A stretch of 64,000 nt of DNA from Pomacea canaliculata (GCF_003073045.1 NC_037595.1:13508074-13572073), one strand, 5' to 3'; shown: positions 12,001-25,181, counted from the stretch's first letter. The notes: a model not told the origin generated them from the letters alone. Numbers and translations: made by a program.

Positions 12001-13355
12001 GGTCTGTACTCGATGGTTTAGTCTCAACCACCCAGGACTTGCTGTCTTGTCCTGGTGTCGTCTGCTGCAAGCAGGTTCAAAGCTTCTGTCTGTGCTCCAT
12101 GTAATCTTTCTGTTGTCACGTGGTACACGTTATCGAGACGGAGACGTTATGAGACGTTGACGTTCGAGAATTGCGAATGTGCTTTAAAGGCTAACCAAGT
12201 CCTGTCACATTTTTGTCCCTACAATGCCTTTAATTTGTAACTTTTTTTCGTAGGGGATGCGAGGACACTCTCTCCCTCTTTCTCCGCAGTGACTTTTAAT
12301 CAAATGATGAAACTGCAGATTGATGCTGACAGAATACATCCTTCTTACAATAATTTCTTATTTTTCTTATATATATATATATATAAATATAAAATGCATA
12401 TTTCTATTGTTATTTTTCGCTGTCAGTATCATTCAATCATTTTCATAAGCGAAATCATTTATTCTACGGTGTGGCTAAAAATGCTAACTCTTGCCAAATA
12501 TCTGGTTTTCCACAACAATTTTTTGGGAAGGAGGGGCGAACTTCTTACTGGACAGACAGGGAGAGAGGCTGGTGCTGGAGAGGAAGGAGGGAGAGAGTGT
12601 GGGGGGGGGGGCTGTCTGACAAGCTCGAGACATGAGATGAAATCATCCCACTGGCTAAAAAAAGGACTAAATTTACCGCTTTTTTATTATTCCAGAAACT
12701 GTTATGACTGAAAGGGAGTAGCAAATTAAGAAGCTTCACACGACAGGAGCAGACCTCAACCTTCCCTTTCATTTTAGAAATGTGCACTCCACTTGTGCCC
12801 TTGATTCTCACACGTCTGCACCCTCCTCGCAAGGTGCGGCGCAGCAGCCCGGAGTCTGGTTGCATCACTGTGCAGCCTGCAACTGAGTGGAGGAGACGCC
12901 AGTCGTCACATTCTCCCTCCAGGCTGTCTGCTACACAGTCTGAAGTGTTATGTGACTAATTATTGCCAAGATGTTTGCAATTGTCAGCATTGTGCTTACT
13001 GATGTCCTTACATCACAATGCACAATTCAGACTACTTGCTTCTATTTTTAAATATCTTATCTATTTTTTTTGTGTATACCCTTCCTTATTTATTCCACCA
13101 CCACAATCACTATCTCCTATTTTACTAGGTTATTTATTATTTACTTTTATGATTTAACCTTATTTGAATTATATAGCTGTATGCGATTTCTATTATCTGT
13201 AGAAGAAGTAAGCTGGGAAAACCCAAAAGTATCCGAAAACTATAGAGTGCATCTCAACATTGAAGTAACTGAGAGGATACAGTGGGCTGGGCTCTTAACT
13301 GCTTTTTCTGTTACATCAAGAGACAATCATTTTCCTTCCTGACAGTTGTTACCGA
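9061..13355. other. Unassigned DNA
   Basis: No convincing gene. A GC-richer patch at 9540-9850 has open minus-strand frames without clean splice sites. At 10,872-10,935 a CRE palindrome TGACGTCA is followed by AAAATGGCGG (YY1-like), a pair often seen in TATA-less promoters, but no exon is recognised beside it. A T/A-rich stretch runs from 11,100 to 11,350, an AT dinucleotide tract lies near 12,368-12,386, and a G run near 12,601-12,611. Confidence 0.4.
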
Positions 13356-13359
13356 GCGA

Positions 13360-13480
13360 AGGGCTGAACATCTTATTGATGACCCGCAAGAAAACTTAGA
13401 CCGCTAATGGCTTTTACCTAGGTTCTAAGCCGGGTTTCGAACTCGGGTCGCTCTCGTAGATAACCATGAAGATGATATTT
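13360..13480 (-). mobile_element. SINE-like tRNA-derived fragment
   Basis: Read on the minus strand, the piece contains GCGACCCGAGTTCGAAACCC, a near-perfect pol III B box, preceded by a tRNA-like GGTTATCTACGAG. This is the usual head of a tRNA-derived SINE. No tail or flanking duplication was resolved, so the borders are rough. Confidence 0.4.
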
Positions 13481-16400
13481 CTGTTTACTGAAAATTAATC
13501 CAAGAAACTTTAATTTTAAACATGATATTACTGTCAGCTCAAAAGCTACAGATCTTCGGATGTAGCCGGTTGGGTCGTTGGTGATTTTCAGACCATAACC
13601 AACATTTCATGTAAACGACTCTACTAACAGAATTACTATATTTAAAAATAAAACCTTCTTAACGATCTCCGAATGCGATGTTATCTCTCATTATTTTAAC
13701 ATCGTACCTTACGGACCGGGAGACAATGTCTGAGGGTTTTGGCTGGCTGTCTTCCAGAAATAAATGGAGGCATGTCTTAAATTTCTTCATTATATGATAC
13801 TGTTACATACATGACCGTCCACCCTTGTATACTTCCTAGTGTCTCGGCGCGTGTGACTGTCAGAAAGAATCACTGGTCATTAGAGTTCAGACCTGACCAG
13901 ACGGCACAATATGAGGCACAAATATAGTCTGATGCCAGTAAATTCTTCACAGAACTCTCACCTCGGAATTCCGGGACCCAGTGACGTCACAGGAAAGTAC
14001 GTTGGCAACGGTAAGCATGAAGACGACAAACGTCGATGACACTAAAGGTTGGCAATGTCTGTTGTCGGAACATTCTACAGACAGAACATGCATTCCTTCC
14101 CGCCCCTCTCAACACCATTTGTCCTGTCACCATGTTTGGAGGTTAGCAAAAATGGTCAGTGCCACTCATGTCTTCTCTTAGACTAGTCTTAAACTACATC
14201 TCCAAAGATGTAGATAATAATGAAAACATGAGAATTGCGATGATTTAATTTCGGTTATCTCATCTTTCACCGTTTATCGTAAAGACAGACGGAGGAAGGC
14301 ATGGAGAAGGAGTCCTACTCCCTGACCTTACAAATTTCCCAGCAGCAGGCGGCTGTTTGAACAGGTGTACTCTTTGAACTTTCCTTACCCTCCTTCTTGA
14401 CTTGCACATCGCCGACCTGCTCTGCTCTCTTCTTTTGGCGGTTTGTCAAATGCACCCCACACCGCCAGCTTCCCCTTTCCGACGAATAGCTGATGCAACT
14501 ATTTGGGACATGAGGGGCGTCAGACTCCAGACGATTTACACGCCGACATGCAGACATGCTATTCCAGATGCTCCTTTCACAAACCCTCTTCTGCTTGGCA
14601 CTGGGGCTGATCGGTTTTTAAATCCCACCTCAAACCCCTCACTTAAAAAGCAATTACTCGTCTTTTTGGATGAGGAGGCAGGAGGGCGGAACGACTAATC
14701 TTTGTGATAGTCTCCTACACACAAGGGATGGCATGCGTTCCTCGTCCTTGTATTAGGAGGTGCCATCCGGAATCCTCAGGTGTGCCTCAGTGGCGGCATG
14801 CGGAAGGTACCTGAGTTCCGGTGTTGGGCGTGCGTGACACGACAGGTACGCTAATCGTGGGTAGAAGTCGGGAATACAACATGTACTTTGTGTCCACCAA
14901 ACATTCAGAAGTGTCTAGTGGTTGCCATGTCGTCTGATTAGCCTCATTTCGTGACACATTTTTCTTAAAGCTATTCTCTCTCTCCTCTCTCTCACCCCCA
15001 GCCTTTGTCAACTCTCTCAACATTTCACACAAACAACTGTGCAAGTGTTTTTTTAAAAAATATTTATCTGCTGTTTTCTATTGTGACTTTTCAGTATTAC
15101 TGAATTGTGAGATATACACACATTCCCACCGCACACACACACACAGAGGACTTTTGTGATTTTGTTCAGCTTTCCTAAGTTGCATCCTCGTCGGGAAATT
15201 TTATTGAGATGTTTCTGCTTAATTGAAAATATAAGATATCAGAAAAAGACGAACATATTTCAGCCTGTAAAAGTTCCATATTTATGACTTTCGTCTTCCC
15301 CTGTAATATAATATTCATTTTTTTTACATCTCTTTATAAATTTGTTTCGTATTTCATAGCCCTCTGTCCTTGTCCATCGCGGCCCCCTCGCCACATCTCA
15401 GACCATCCTCTGGCTCACATCTCCTGTGTCCAGCACCACACCCTCACCAACTCTCAGGCTCCTGGCTCACATCTTGTCCTTATTTACACCTGCTCTTATC
15501 GTAAAATTACTTTAAAAAAAAAAAAAAAAAAAAAACCCACTCAAAATCCGTTACTCCGAAAATGGCAGGCTAAAGACCAGACTGAACGGCATGGAGTCTG
15601 ATACCCGGTTGTGTGGCGGTTGTCGGGTGCTTAACTGCCTCACTCAGCCACGTCAGAGTCTGTCGGGCTGCGGATTACTCCTTTATCTGCACGTGGCACC
15701 AGCAGCCAGGGAGGTCGTCCTCACACAGGATGGCTCTCTGGGCAAGCTGGACAAACAAGCTGCCTTTAAAGATGGTCAGACATGCACCTTCTGTGTCCTT
15801 CTTGCTGATGGATCTTCCTTACCGGGAACATCAAATGTAGGACTGTTTTAATGAAGCTTTTTTATTCAACCAGAATATAATAAGTTTTCATAGTCACATA
15901 CTGGACGGTATATGTACCAGACTATGAGTTATGTCTAGCAAGAAGCTGTTCAAACAGGCGCAAATCATTTGAAAAACTGTAATCCAGGCTGCAAGTGTTT
16001 CTGTCCACATCATCCGTTCAGTAATAGAACGATAGGTTTTGGGGTGTTTGGTTGTTTTTTGTTGGGTTTTGTTGTTGTTGTTTCCTCGTTTGGCTGCCCT
16101 GCAGAATGCATATTTCAGTTCATAAGAAGAAAAGCAGTACAAAATTCACAAATATAATAATTCCAAGGCGTTCAACTGTTGTTATAAGTTTCTTTGATTT
16201 TGCATACAAATCGACGACTTTGATGTTCTACAAAATGTTCTGACAATATCGCTTAAGGCTCTTGATCATCTCAAATTGCTGAGCTCAAAATATCAGCTTT
16301 AAGCGACCCGACTACCGTACCACTAATGCTTTTCTTCATTGAGGTTTTCTAGCTGGTCGTGAGTGAACTCAAGTCAAGAATGAGTCAGAAGCTCACCCTC

Positions 16401-19205
16401 GGAACTCCGCTACGTCGTCACGTGACCTATCCATGATGCCGGAAATGAATGGAAGGTTGCGAGGGTGCTGGTTGTGGGTGGTAGGGGAGAGAAAAAATGG
16501 AATGATGGAGTGGTATGTTCGCCAGCATCACCCATCCTTGATTGCGCTGCCAGTTCCTCAGGCGCAATGAAGGTTTTTGTTGCGCCCACGTGACTGTGCG
16601 AACTGTTCGCATGGGTACACACTTCCAGACCTGCCTCCAGACCTCCTACACCCCATGCTTTCTCTTTATATATATATAAAACATACACAGAAACACATGC
16701 ATATTATATATACATCTACATAAAATATGAAAGTTTAAAAATGAGTGTTTGTACATTTTTTCCACAAGGACATTTTATGTCCACGAGCATGAGCCAAATC
16801 CGTTAATGGAGCTTTGTATGCATTCTTCTATGTTTCAGAACGCGATTACTAGTAGTCTACCTTTGCACCAAGTAGGTGTAGACAGCACCAAGTAAGTGTA
16901 GACAGCGCTTATTTGAATGGGAGGGTTGGTAGAGGGAGAGATGAGGACCCACATTAAATACACTTTAAACATTTCTCCAACTTTTCAAAATCATGTAGAA
17001 GTGGACCACCAGAGGATGCTTACAGACATCTTTCTCTGTAGTCTGTCCTCTACTCAGGTCCTCGTCTGGTGTGGAATTGAAAGTTCTTGCATTTTTTTTA
17101 ACCTAGTGTACATTGTTCAAAGATATCTCTGAGTTAAGGTAAGTAGTGATTTATCCTGTAATGAAGCAGTATAACATTCCAAATCACCATGTATCCTTGT
17201 GTAGTGTTTGTCCCATGGCCAATATTTTTACATGATTTCCTGTAAATATTTCTGTATGATGTCCAGTTGACACTATCGCTGGATGATGTCACGTGGACAA
17301 TATTTCTCATTGGCCTGTGGACATTATTTCTCCGCCCTATGTTCCGTCTTCAATGGACAGCATTTCTATCTCCAAAGTTTTGTGCGATGGAAGGAAAGAA
17401 TGGATGAAAAAGAAATGAAGAACCGGCGTTTCTGAGTTATAAACGGACGCCATTAATTTTCTTGAACCACGCGACGACCACGTGAAGACCACGTGAACAA
17501 AACTCGGGGAAGTTGCCGAGACAAACGGAAGTCAACAAATAAAACCTGCTTCCATCCCCAGAATTAAGTTATCGCACGTTTGTTTGCTTTTGATACTGGC
17601 CTGAAAAAGCGGCCGAAGGTGTTCGAAGATAATCGGGTTTTCAGCTCGAGTTGTATAAAAGTGCAGTCTCAATATGCACTCTGACCTGGCCCTCGTTATT
17701 TTCACAATATGCTTCGTCCTCTCCTAACGTCTGCAGGCTGCTTGGAAATTAGAGAACTAATTATTTACACGAAAACTAATAAGCTGACAGGGATTATAAA
17801 ATTCAGAGGACCTCGTCTACTCCAGTTATGTTTTGCTTCATATTTGCTCCTTGTGTATATATGTGTGTGGGAGAGAGAGAAAGGGAGAAAGAGAGAGCTT
17901 GTGAGCATCTTATTTTCATTTTCAGCGGTAGAGAGATCGAATTCAGCAACATTCATGCTTCATCTCCTCTGTTTTAAAAAAAGGATTTGGGGACAACATT
18001 TTTAAGTCACCTACTCAGAAGATGTTTTTGAGCTCGCGTCGTGTTTGGGGCTGCACTCTCATCACCGACATACTTTCTAGGGCGGGCCTAACGTCCTGGT
18101 TCCGCGATGTCCGGGGTCCGACGTGATTTTAACGTGATGTGATATCACGTGATTCGTATGATAATAAGTTTGACGGAGTTCTTACAAAACTGGCTACACT
18201 TGACTCAACCATCATTCCGGTGTGGTGTACACGTGATGGACTTAGCGCCTGCACTGTGTCTTTAGTCTGACGGGATGTATCACGTGATTGTTTCTCGACT
18301 TCTATCCTGTCTCTTGCGCTTCTTGGCATCCTTCACGTCCCGATATCATCTTGTGATAGGGACACCTTGCTCTGTACCCTTCTCTTTAAAATATTTCCTA
18401 TTCGCGTACTATGCCTTCGCCTGCGTTTCATTTGCACATTTCCATTCATGTTGTCAGCTGATGAAAATCTCCTCGCCACATAAATAAAAACAATACTCAC
18501 TTATTTTCCCACACCCACAAAATGGATAACAATGTTCCAATACTTAAAAAGCTTCCACACAGGATTAATCTTTATTAAAAGACAAAATTTTACCTGGAGT
18601 AATACAAAATTTGCAAAAGTGATTGCTAAGCAGTGTTGGAAGCTTTTGTCAGGCTCACGATGAACTCTTTGACACCGTGACTTATCTGCACTTAGCTTTT
18701 CAAACCAGTCCATCCATACATTCAGTTCTCATGTAACATCTCCTAGTGAGTTACCTCCCGGGCTAGCGCCTCCGAAGACGCTAATTATCTCCCTTATGAG
18801 CTACACTTCCGGATGATAGCAATGTTATAAAAGAACAATAGATAACAGTCCGGGTGTTACATGGGATGGAATCTCAAAGCATTAGTCTGGCATGTCATCG
18901 TCTGTTGCTCGATGTCAGCGTCCTTGCGTGCTTCAGCTTGTTTACTACTTTTGTCCTTACTTCATGTTCTGGGTTTCTTGTAATTGCTGAACCTCCTCAC
19001 TTCCTGTCCTGCTCCTCCCCCACTCACCCATTCACACGTTTTATGCTTTTGTTTACTTCCTTTAGTGTTTTAACTGTTATTTTTTTTTCAGTTCCCATTT
19101 TCTCCTTTTCTCTCATTCCCTCACTTTCGCTTACTTCTTGTCAGGTGTGGCAGATGTTAAAGTATTAATAGCCAGAGTTCAAGGACTGGTTTCCAGTGAA
19201 GGCCA
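13481..19205. other. Unassigned DNA
   Basis: No gene is called. It contains CRE palindrome TGACGTCA at 13,982-13,989, an A run near 15,513-15,534, a possible minus-strand tRNA-like fragment at 15,591-15,660 (TGGCTGAGTGAGG followed by GGGTATCAGACTCC), a full GTCACGTGAC palindrome at 16,417-16,426 and a loose repeat of TGGACA(n)ATTTCT at 17,270-17,370. An open plus frame at 15,690-15,850 looks mildly protein-like but lacks supporting splice sites. Confidence 0.4.
16865..16904. repeat. Two-copy 20-bp tandem repeat
   Basis: CACCAAGTAGGTGTAGACAG is followed directly by a second copy with one G-to-A change. It is a short tandem duplication with no visible function. Confidence 0.7.
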
Positions 19206-19209
19206 CATC

Positions 19210-19400
19210 CTCTTTTTTTTTTTTTTTTTTTGAGCAGAGGGTAAAGTTGGTTTCGACTCCAGACCCCTGCCTCCCTGTGCAAGGTCGTGAGTGAGTATTT
19301 GCTCGCGCGTAGGAGGGGGGCAATAAATCCTGTGAAACACATATGTGGGGAATTAAAGAGGTGTGTCCCAGGTAGAGTTAAACGCCAAGCAAAAGTGTTT
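19210..19400 (-). mobile_element. SINE-like element with A tail
   Basis: On the minus strand a tRNA-like region with a B-box-like GGAGTCGAAACC runs into CTCTGCTC and then an A tail (the T run at about 19,212-19,231 on the plus strand). Body plus terminal A run fits a retroposed SINE. The 5' limit near 19,400 is an estimate and no target duplication was identified. Confidence 0.4.
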
Positions 19401-20332
19401 TCCATTTCTCCCACCCATAAATGGGATCTTCGTACCCACCCTCCTCATCTGCCTTCACTTGCTGCTCTTGTCTTTCAAGGCTGTGAGATAGTTTCCTCTG
19501 TCGCTCTGAGAGATGAATAAAGAATAAATAAAATAAAGTAAGCTAACAGTGACTCCTTTAGGTTGTTCTTAAAGTAAACAACTATGCTGCTCTAGATATT
19601 TTTTGTCGCTTTGAATAATCAGTATTTTTTTTTAATGAGCACTCTCGTGATCCTTTAGTCGCCGTTCTATAGTATTTGATCTTTTGAAAGTGTTATGAGG
19701 TCTTTCTGAAGATACTTAAAAATATACTTCGAGACTTCAAAATATGCTTCAAAAGATATAAAGCTACTGGTCCCAGAATAACACTGTCCTTGTCTGCTAA
19801 TAGTTTCCTGGACATTAGAAAACAGTATGTCATCTTGTATGTGATGCCCGGATGCTGTCCTCGAATCCACTTTCTTGCAGACTGTGTTCCAAAGGAGGTC
19901 AAAGGAGAAACTTTGTTGGTTTTTTGTTTTTTTGCTCTACTTTATTCTCTGATTTCTCTCCGACTACACCAGTTAGTTGTTTTTGTAACTTATGCTTTGA
20001 TGTAATTACATAAATAACAAAGATGTACAAGGAATGAAGATTGTTTGAAAGTGAAGTCCCATCACCTGTAACTCTCACATAATTGTTTTCTAAAAGATAG
20101 GACCATGTTCTAGCCTCGGTTCTCGGACCTGAAGAAGGGTAGATACCATATACGTCTATGATGATTTTACTTAACAACAAAACAGAAACATGGATTGAGA
20201 ACATTTTGAATACGACTGAGGTTAAATTTGGTTTCAGCTCAAGTCTTCTTACAATTTTCCCATTAAGCAGAAAGTAAGTTTGACCAGGGGATGCGTTGAT
20301 GGACGCATGGGAGATTGCAGCCGACTTCACGT

Positions 20333-20333
20333 G

Positions 20334-20375
<42 letters not shown>

Positions 20376-20460
20376 TCATCGTCATCATCATCATCCATCC
20401 ATCAACCATCCATCAACCATCAATCAATCATCAATCATCATCAACCATCATCAACCACTC
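20333..20460. repeat. CAT/ATC microsatellite
   Basis: About fourteen uninterrupted CAT units (20,334-20,375) are followed by degraded CATCATCC and ATCAACC variants to about 20,460. The reading frames through it (runs of Met, His or Ile) are artefacts of the repeat. Confidence 0.9.
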
Positions 20461-21822
20461 GAGCTAACTGCCTTAAACTGAATTAATTTATTAATAATCA
20501 GTGGTCATCTCCGGACAAGTAGGTTACAATTCAAAAAGTCTTATCACTATTATGAGCTAGTGACCTACTTCTATTTTTGTTATCACCGGTTGCTTTTAAA
20601 ATAGAGTTTTCTCTAGAATCCCCACGATATTAGACTTTCATTAATGGGACACACAAATGGTACCTGACATCAAGTTCATTTTCATCAGCAAAGCCGGCTT
20701 AAAAAAAAAAAATGTGTAGGACGAGAAGGACTTGGACACAAAAAGTTCATAAAACCAAAATGTCCTTATCACAGCAAATTTTTAGACAACCTCTTGGTCG
20801 TCTTTTGATACATATAATCAGTTTCAAGAAAACTCTACCGAATTTTCTCTTCCTTTAAAAAACTCTGATTAAACAAAGAAATAAGATCGCAGGCGATCAG
20901 GTCCACGAATTTCTAGTCAAGTGCTGTTGCAGGGAGGCAGGTCTGAAGCACTCCTGTGCCCGCGGCAACCGTCTGTATCAACACACAACGATAAGTTTAA
21001 TTTTCAGTGGCTTTATTTGAGTGGGTTTTTGTCGCCAGGAGACTAGGAACTGAAAAAAATTGTTAGAACGTGTTTGCAGAAGACATATATCTCTCTTTGT
21101 GTGACAGTTATCTCTCTTTCTCTTCAAAAAAAAAGGAAAAATGTCAGCGGACATGAGCGGTGGGTTCCGCTTCAAGAATTGGATTTGATCGATGTTCGTT
21201 ATTTTTATATTAAACTAAGATGAGGATTACAAGTGTGTAAAGATGCAAGGACTAAGAGACTTGTGTCCTACACCGTTTTATGGTTTTTTCTTGTTTTTTT
21301 GTTTTTTTGTTTTTGTTTTTGTTTTTTTGTTTTTTGCTTTCATTTTTAGGGTTCTGTCTAATAAAGGGCTCTGCAGGTTTATTTAAGGAACTTTGGTGTA
21401 ACTGGAGAATTAGAATAACCTGTCACTGATCCTCATTTCCTACTATGATGGACGATGTACAAACTTTTTGTGTCCTCGGGGTCTCCTCGCCGAAAAGTAA
21501 ATACAGTCAAGACAGTCAACAAGCTGCCGGTCTGTCGGCAAGTCTGTCTGCAGACTTTAAAGCCCACAAGAAATGACTAATGAGGACAGGTCATTCTTAC
21601 TGAGATCACGTGAACCCCTTGTTAGTTACCTTGGTCACCCTGTACTGCTTTCATCTAACCTTCTTATACAAGATATCGATTACGGAATCAATGACCATTT
21701 TATTCCTTCTGTCGTGCTTCTCGAGAATTAACTGAAGTAGAGAAATTTTAGAGAGATATCTGAGATATTAGAGTCGGGCTATGTTAGAAAATTTGGACGA
21801 TGTATAGCTTCCTGCTTTTGCT

Positions 21823-21905
21823 CCACATTACACTGCTGCTCCACATTACACAGGATCCCTTCATTACACAGTTACTCCACATTACACAATGGCTCCATTA
21901 CACAT
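21823..21905. repeat. Imperfect CTCCACATTACAC repeat
   Basis: The motif CTCCACATTACAC or shortened forms of it occur about five times at 15-25 bp spacing. It is a degenerate minisatellite with no other visible signal. Confidence 0.6.
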
Positions 21906-22337
21906 TATCTTCGTTGTTTTCAGGCCCCGGTAAGGTGTCGTGCACAGGTGGAGGGACGGAGGCAACCAGACCCTTTGCTACCCGGGGTGCTTGCTGCACT
22001 TACCAGCATCTTGTGTGAGCTGCTGATCATCGCTAGGCTTATCAAGTACGCATCACTTGTTTGCTCTTAATTAACTAATTGACATATTTATCAATTAATT
22101 TATGGATAGTAGTCTTGATTGATTGATTGATCGATCTCTGCTTTTTACTGTTAATTTCCATTGTTGCCGTCAGCTCGTCTTCTACCGTCTGGGACTTATT
22201 CACTTACGGGGCTGTCCTCGCGGATAATTTTATTTGATCCGACTGAGATGTTTGTGTCTAGGATTTCGATTACAGTGTATTGCTCTTCAATGTTTTAACC
22301 ACTCGCACTTGGTCGACTTCAGTCGGTCGCCGACGGT

Positions 22338-22693
22338 TCAATAAAGACAGTAGCCCTTGTATCCTAACCTACATTTGAAGAAGATACTGTTGGAAGATCT
22401 CTTTATCCGGACAGGTCTGCCGAGGGTTTTCACAGAAGCCACTGGGACACAGACATCTTGGTTAAGGGCTCTCGCAGAGTAAATTTGCATTCTGTCTGCT
22501 GAAGGCTTTTTCTGAGTTAAAGTCGTACAAATGTTACTCTGACCTACGGTAGTATAAACAAGGGAATAGCTAACAGTAGATGATGCACAGGATCCATATG
22601 TTACAGAGGATTTTGTAATTCTATGGCCGAAGCATGAACAAACAGTCAAAACCAGAATGTTTGTCAGTCCAGCTAACACATGAAGCCGTACTC
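22338..22693 (-). CDS. Possible small secreted cysteine-containing protein
   Basis: A single minus-strand frame runs from an internal ATG near 22,700 to TGA at 22,338. From that methionine the protein begins MFRVRLHVLAGL and continues with a hydrophobic stretch ending TVCSCFG, a plausible signal peptide. The remaining roughly 95 residues carry five spaced cysteines (in SYGSC-like, NIC, DVC, FKC and GYC contexts) and end RLGYKGYCLY. A minus-strand AATAAA lies about 110 bases beyond the stop, near 22,223. I recognise no family. Codon use is not strongly biased and there is no independent support, so this may be a chance frame. The listed right border approximates the first usable start. Confidence 0.25.
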
Positions 22694-22729
22694 TGAACAT
22701 TTCAACATAAAGACAACATTTAAGCATTT

Positions 22730-24470
22730 TTACAAGAGAAACTGTCTTGGCTCTTGCTTAACGATAACATTAATTTAAGATGAAAATTTTAAAAAAAATG
22801 AAAAGCTGCTGACACGTCCTAATAACAATAAATATTTGATTAAAAAGTCTGTGTAGTCCTGAAGCGTTTAAGTTTAGTAGCTAATCGTAAAATAAAACTA
22901 TTTTAGAAAGGGAAAAAACTCCTTTCGGTTTGCGAAATACAAAGCTATAGCATCCTCAGACCGAGATTATTAAGATCGAATCCGTGACATGTTGAGAATG
23001 AACACATTTACATCTCCTGACTACACCCTGTGAGAAAACTGAGAACCTAATGGGAGGTGGTGTAATATGCCAATAATATTATCTTATAACATGGCCTGTC
23101 CTTATTTTGATATCAAGCCATGTTCTTGTTCTCACATCATTTCACGGACGTGTGGGCAGGTGAGGCTGTCGACTTGTTTCTCCCGAATAGAAAGGGTATT
23201 GGCTCAGATTTTAACAACTAAGAATTGTATTTCTTTCTTCTTTCTTTCTTTCTGTTTTTGACCCACAATGTCGTCTTTGTGGGTTTTCAATTGTTTCGCT
23301 TCAAAAGATGAAGCCAAGTCTGTAGCATCTTCTTTTTCTTTTGTGTTTTTTTCCAGTCCTCTGCTGTACAAGAGTCTTTCTCTTTAATCTCTTGTTTTTA
23401 TAGTTCTGATACTTTAAACGCTAATATTGACAGCAATATTAAGAAGGTGGAATAATGCCGACGACGTCCTCACCATCGACATCACCATCATCGATTGCCT
23501 CAGTATTTGAAGTCTCTCGGTGTTAACCGCCATTTTGCTATTCTTACCAGAGCTTCAGAAAATCTGAATATAATACACACGGGGGGAAAATCTTAAAGGG
23601 CAACCCTTTAAGACAGCTGGGCACCATCGAGCTTTCTCGGAGAGATTTTGAGATTTGACGCAGCTGGAAAGGGTCTGAACGATGAGTCATGGAGGAGCAA
23701 AAGGAAGTGGAAGCCTGTGTCGAATGCTCGGTAGACTAAAACATTCAACAATGTGTTTTGAGAAGTGTCTTCCACGAGCTGATGATTAAAAAGAAACGTC
23801 GGGTGTTCGATAATCGCCATTTGGGGAATGGTGTAAGACACTACCTCACCCCTCTAAACCAACCACCCCACGTTTTTCAATCATCGATTCGATAGACATT
23901 CAGTCTGTAAGAGTTTCTTTCCCATTCTCCTACTCCTCCTTCATATATTGTTTTGTTAGAATGAGAGAAAAAAACAGAGAGCTGTAGGTAGCAGGAGATA
24001 TAATCTAAAAATTATTACCTTTTTGACTTATAATTGCAGCTGTTTTGTTTTATTCGTGGTAGAAAAACATAAGTTTTTATGCTTTATACATTTATCAAGG
24101 TATTTTCTATACTGACGAAAAACATACAATGGCAAGATGAAAAGGACCTAAAAGCCAATTTTTCTGTTATTTTTATAGTTCTGTCGTGTCTGTGTTACCA
24201 TCCACGTTTTCCGGTGTCTATGAAGATGTTTCTTTTCCTGGAAAATTTGTTTTAAAGTTCTGTGGCTATTACAGGTATTGTATAAGGGAAGTAATTCATC
24301 TGTTTGTTCACGTCATCGAAAATTAATTTCCTTTTCATTCCTTCTGCGTCCTTCATGCGAATGTTCCGGCTGCAGAGTCCGGTTTGACACTTTGTGGTCT
24401 AAAATGTCATAACTCAGGTTAACAATAGCAGCAGACGGGTTAATACGAGGCACAGACTTGGCTGCTTGCA
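22730..24470. other. Unassigned DNA
   Basis: AT-rich sequence without a supported gene. It has a pyrimidine-rich TTTC stretch near 23,228-23,250 and an AAAATGGCGG-type motif (minus strand) near 23,527-23,540. Nothing else stands out. Confidence 0.4.
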
Positions 24471-24477
24471 CTCCAAG

Positions 24478-24520
24478 CCAACATGGCGGGTCTTCATCCA
24501 AAATGGCCGCCCTGACGTCA
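24478..24520. promoter_or_regulatory. YY1-like and CRE motif cluster, possible promoter
   Basis: ACATGGCGGG, AAAATGGCCGCC and the palindrome TGACGTCA (24,513-24,520) lie within 43 bases at the edge of a GC-rich island. ATGGCGGC is the YY1 core and TGACGTCA the CREB/ATF site; together they are common in animal promoters. About 400 bp further on the plus strand is TATAAAG (24,936-24,942). Which transcript, if any, starts here is unknown: it could be a far 5' exon of the insulin-related gene. Confidence 0.3.
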
Positions 24521-24782
24521 TAGGAAATGTAATCTTTGCTGCCGGTAAACGAGATGTCTAGGATGTCTCTGCCATCTCATGGGGTGGTTGTAATGTGGGA
24601 GGAGACTTGGTGGGCGAGGGTGAGGGGGAGAATATTGCAGGAGACATTTGGGGGGAAAGTGGTGGGGTAGGAGGGGAGGTAAGTGAGGGTAAGGTGGGGG
24701 GTCTACTACTCGATCAAGATTTCATCCACGCGATTTATCAACACCATCCCACCGACCCCATGGAAGCGGTGTCACTGATATT

Positions 24783-25181
24783 TTACATGTTCCTTCCTAC
24801 CCACACGGCAAGGCGCTTTGCTGCTTCTCGCTTGGGAAGCCCATCCACCCTCTTCTTCCTGCGCGCGCACCTGCACACGACGTCCGGTCCTGCGCACTTG
24901 AGGAGACCGCGAGATTTGGAAATCGATGTTGGCGGTATAAAGTGATGGCTGCTGCTGCTGCTGACTGAGAGACCGGGAGCTGCGGCCAGGCCTGTGTTGT
25001 CGGCGGTGACAGCGGGCGGCGTGGTGTTGGTTGTTGTCGAGTACAGTGCAGGGGCTTCTGGCGGCGACAACTCGGTCGTCTGCTGCTTGTTGTCGGGGTC
25101 CACATCACTGGCGGCTGAACTTTTTGGAACTTGGTGCGGTACAGACCTCTTTCGCCTTTCCACCTTCCATAGGTAAGCGCA
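24783..25181 (-). CDS. Candidate last exon of an unrecognised minus-strand gene
   Basis: The exon follows a good acceptor (CACTTGCTGCTACAG) and stays open for 132 codons to TAA at 24,783-24,785. Third positions are strongly G/C (all asparagines are AAC, most lysines AAG), unlike the AT-rich surroundings. The product starts CAYLWKVERRKRSVP, which includes a furin-like RRKR, continues as a Ser/Thr/Pro-rich stretch, then KCAGPDVVCRCARRKKR and two more KR sites before the end at VGRNM. Several basic cleavage sites and three clustered cysteines would suit a secreted precursor, but I recognise no family and found no upstream exon. A plus-strand donor-like site near 25,171 is the reverse of CTTACCTATGG and is probably coincidence. 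Confidence 0.35.
   Translation of the reverse strand, partial: CAYLWKVERRKRSVPHQVPKSSAASDVDPDNKQQTTELSPPEAPALYSTTTNTTPPAVTADNTGLAAAPGLSVSSSSSHHFIPPTSISKSRGLLKCAGPDVVCRCARRKKRVDGLPKREAAKRLAVWVGRNM

Noticed and set aside
15591-15851. Plus-strand frame with KDGQTCTFCVLLADGSSLP
   Set aside because: It follows a SINE-like piece and has no clear exon borders or recognisable domain.
20280-20486. Frames with runs of Met, His, Ser or Ile
   Set aside because: They are translations of the CAT microsatellite.
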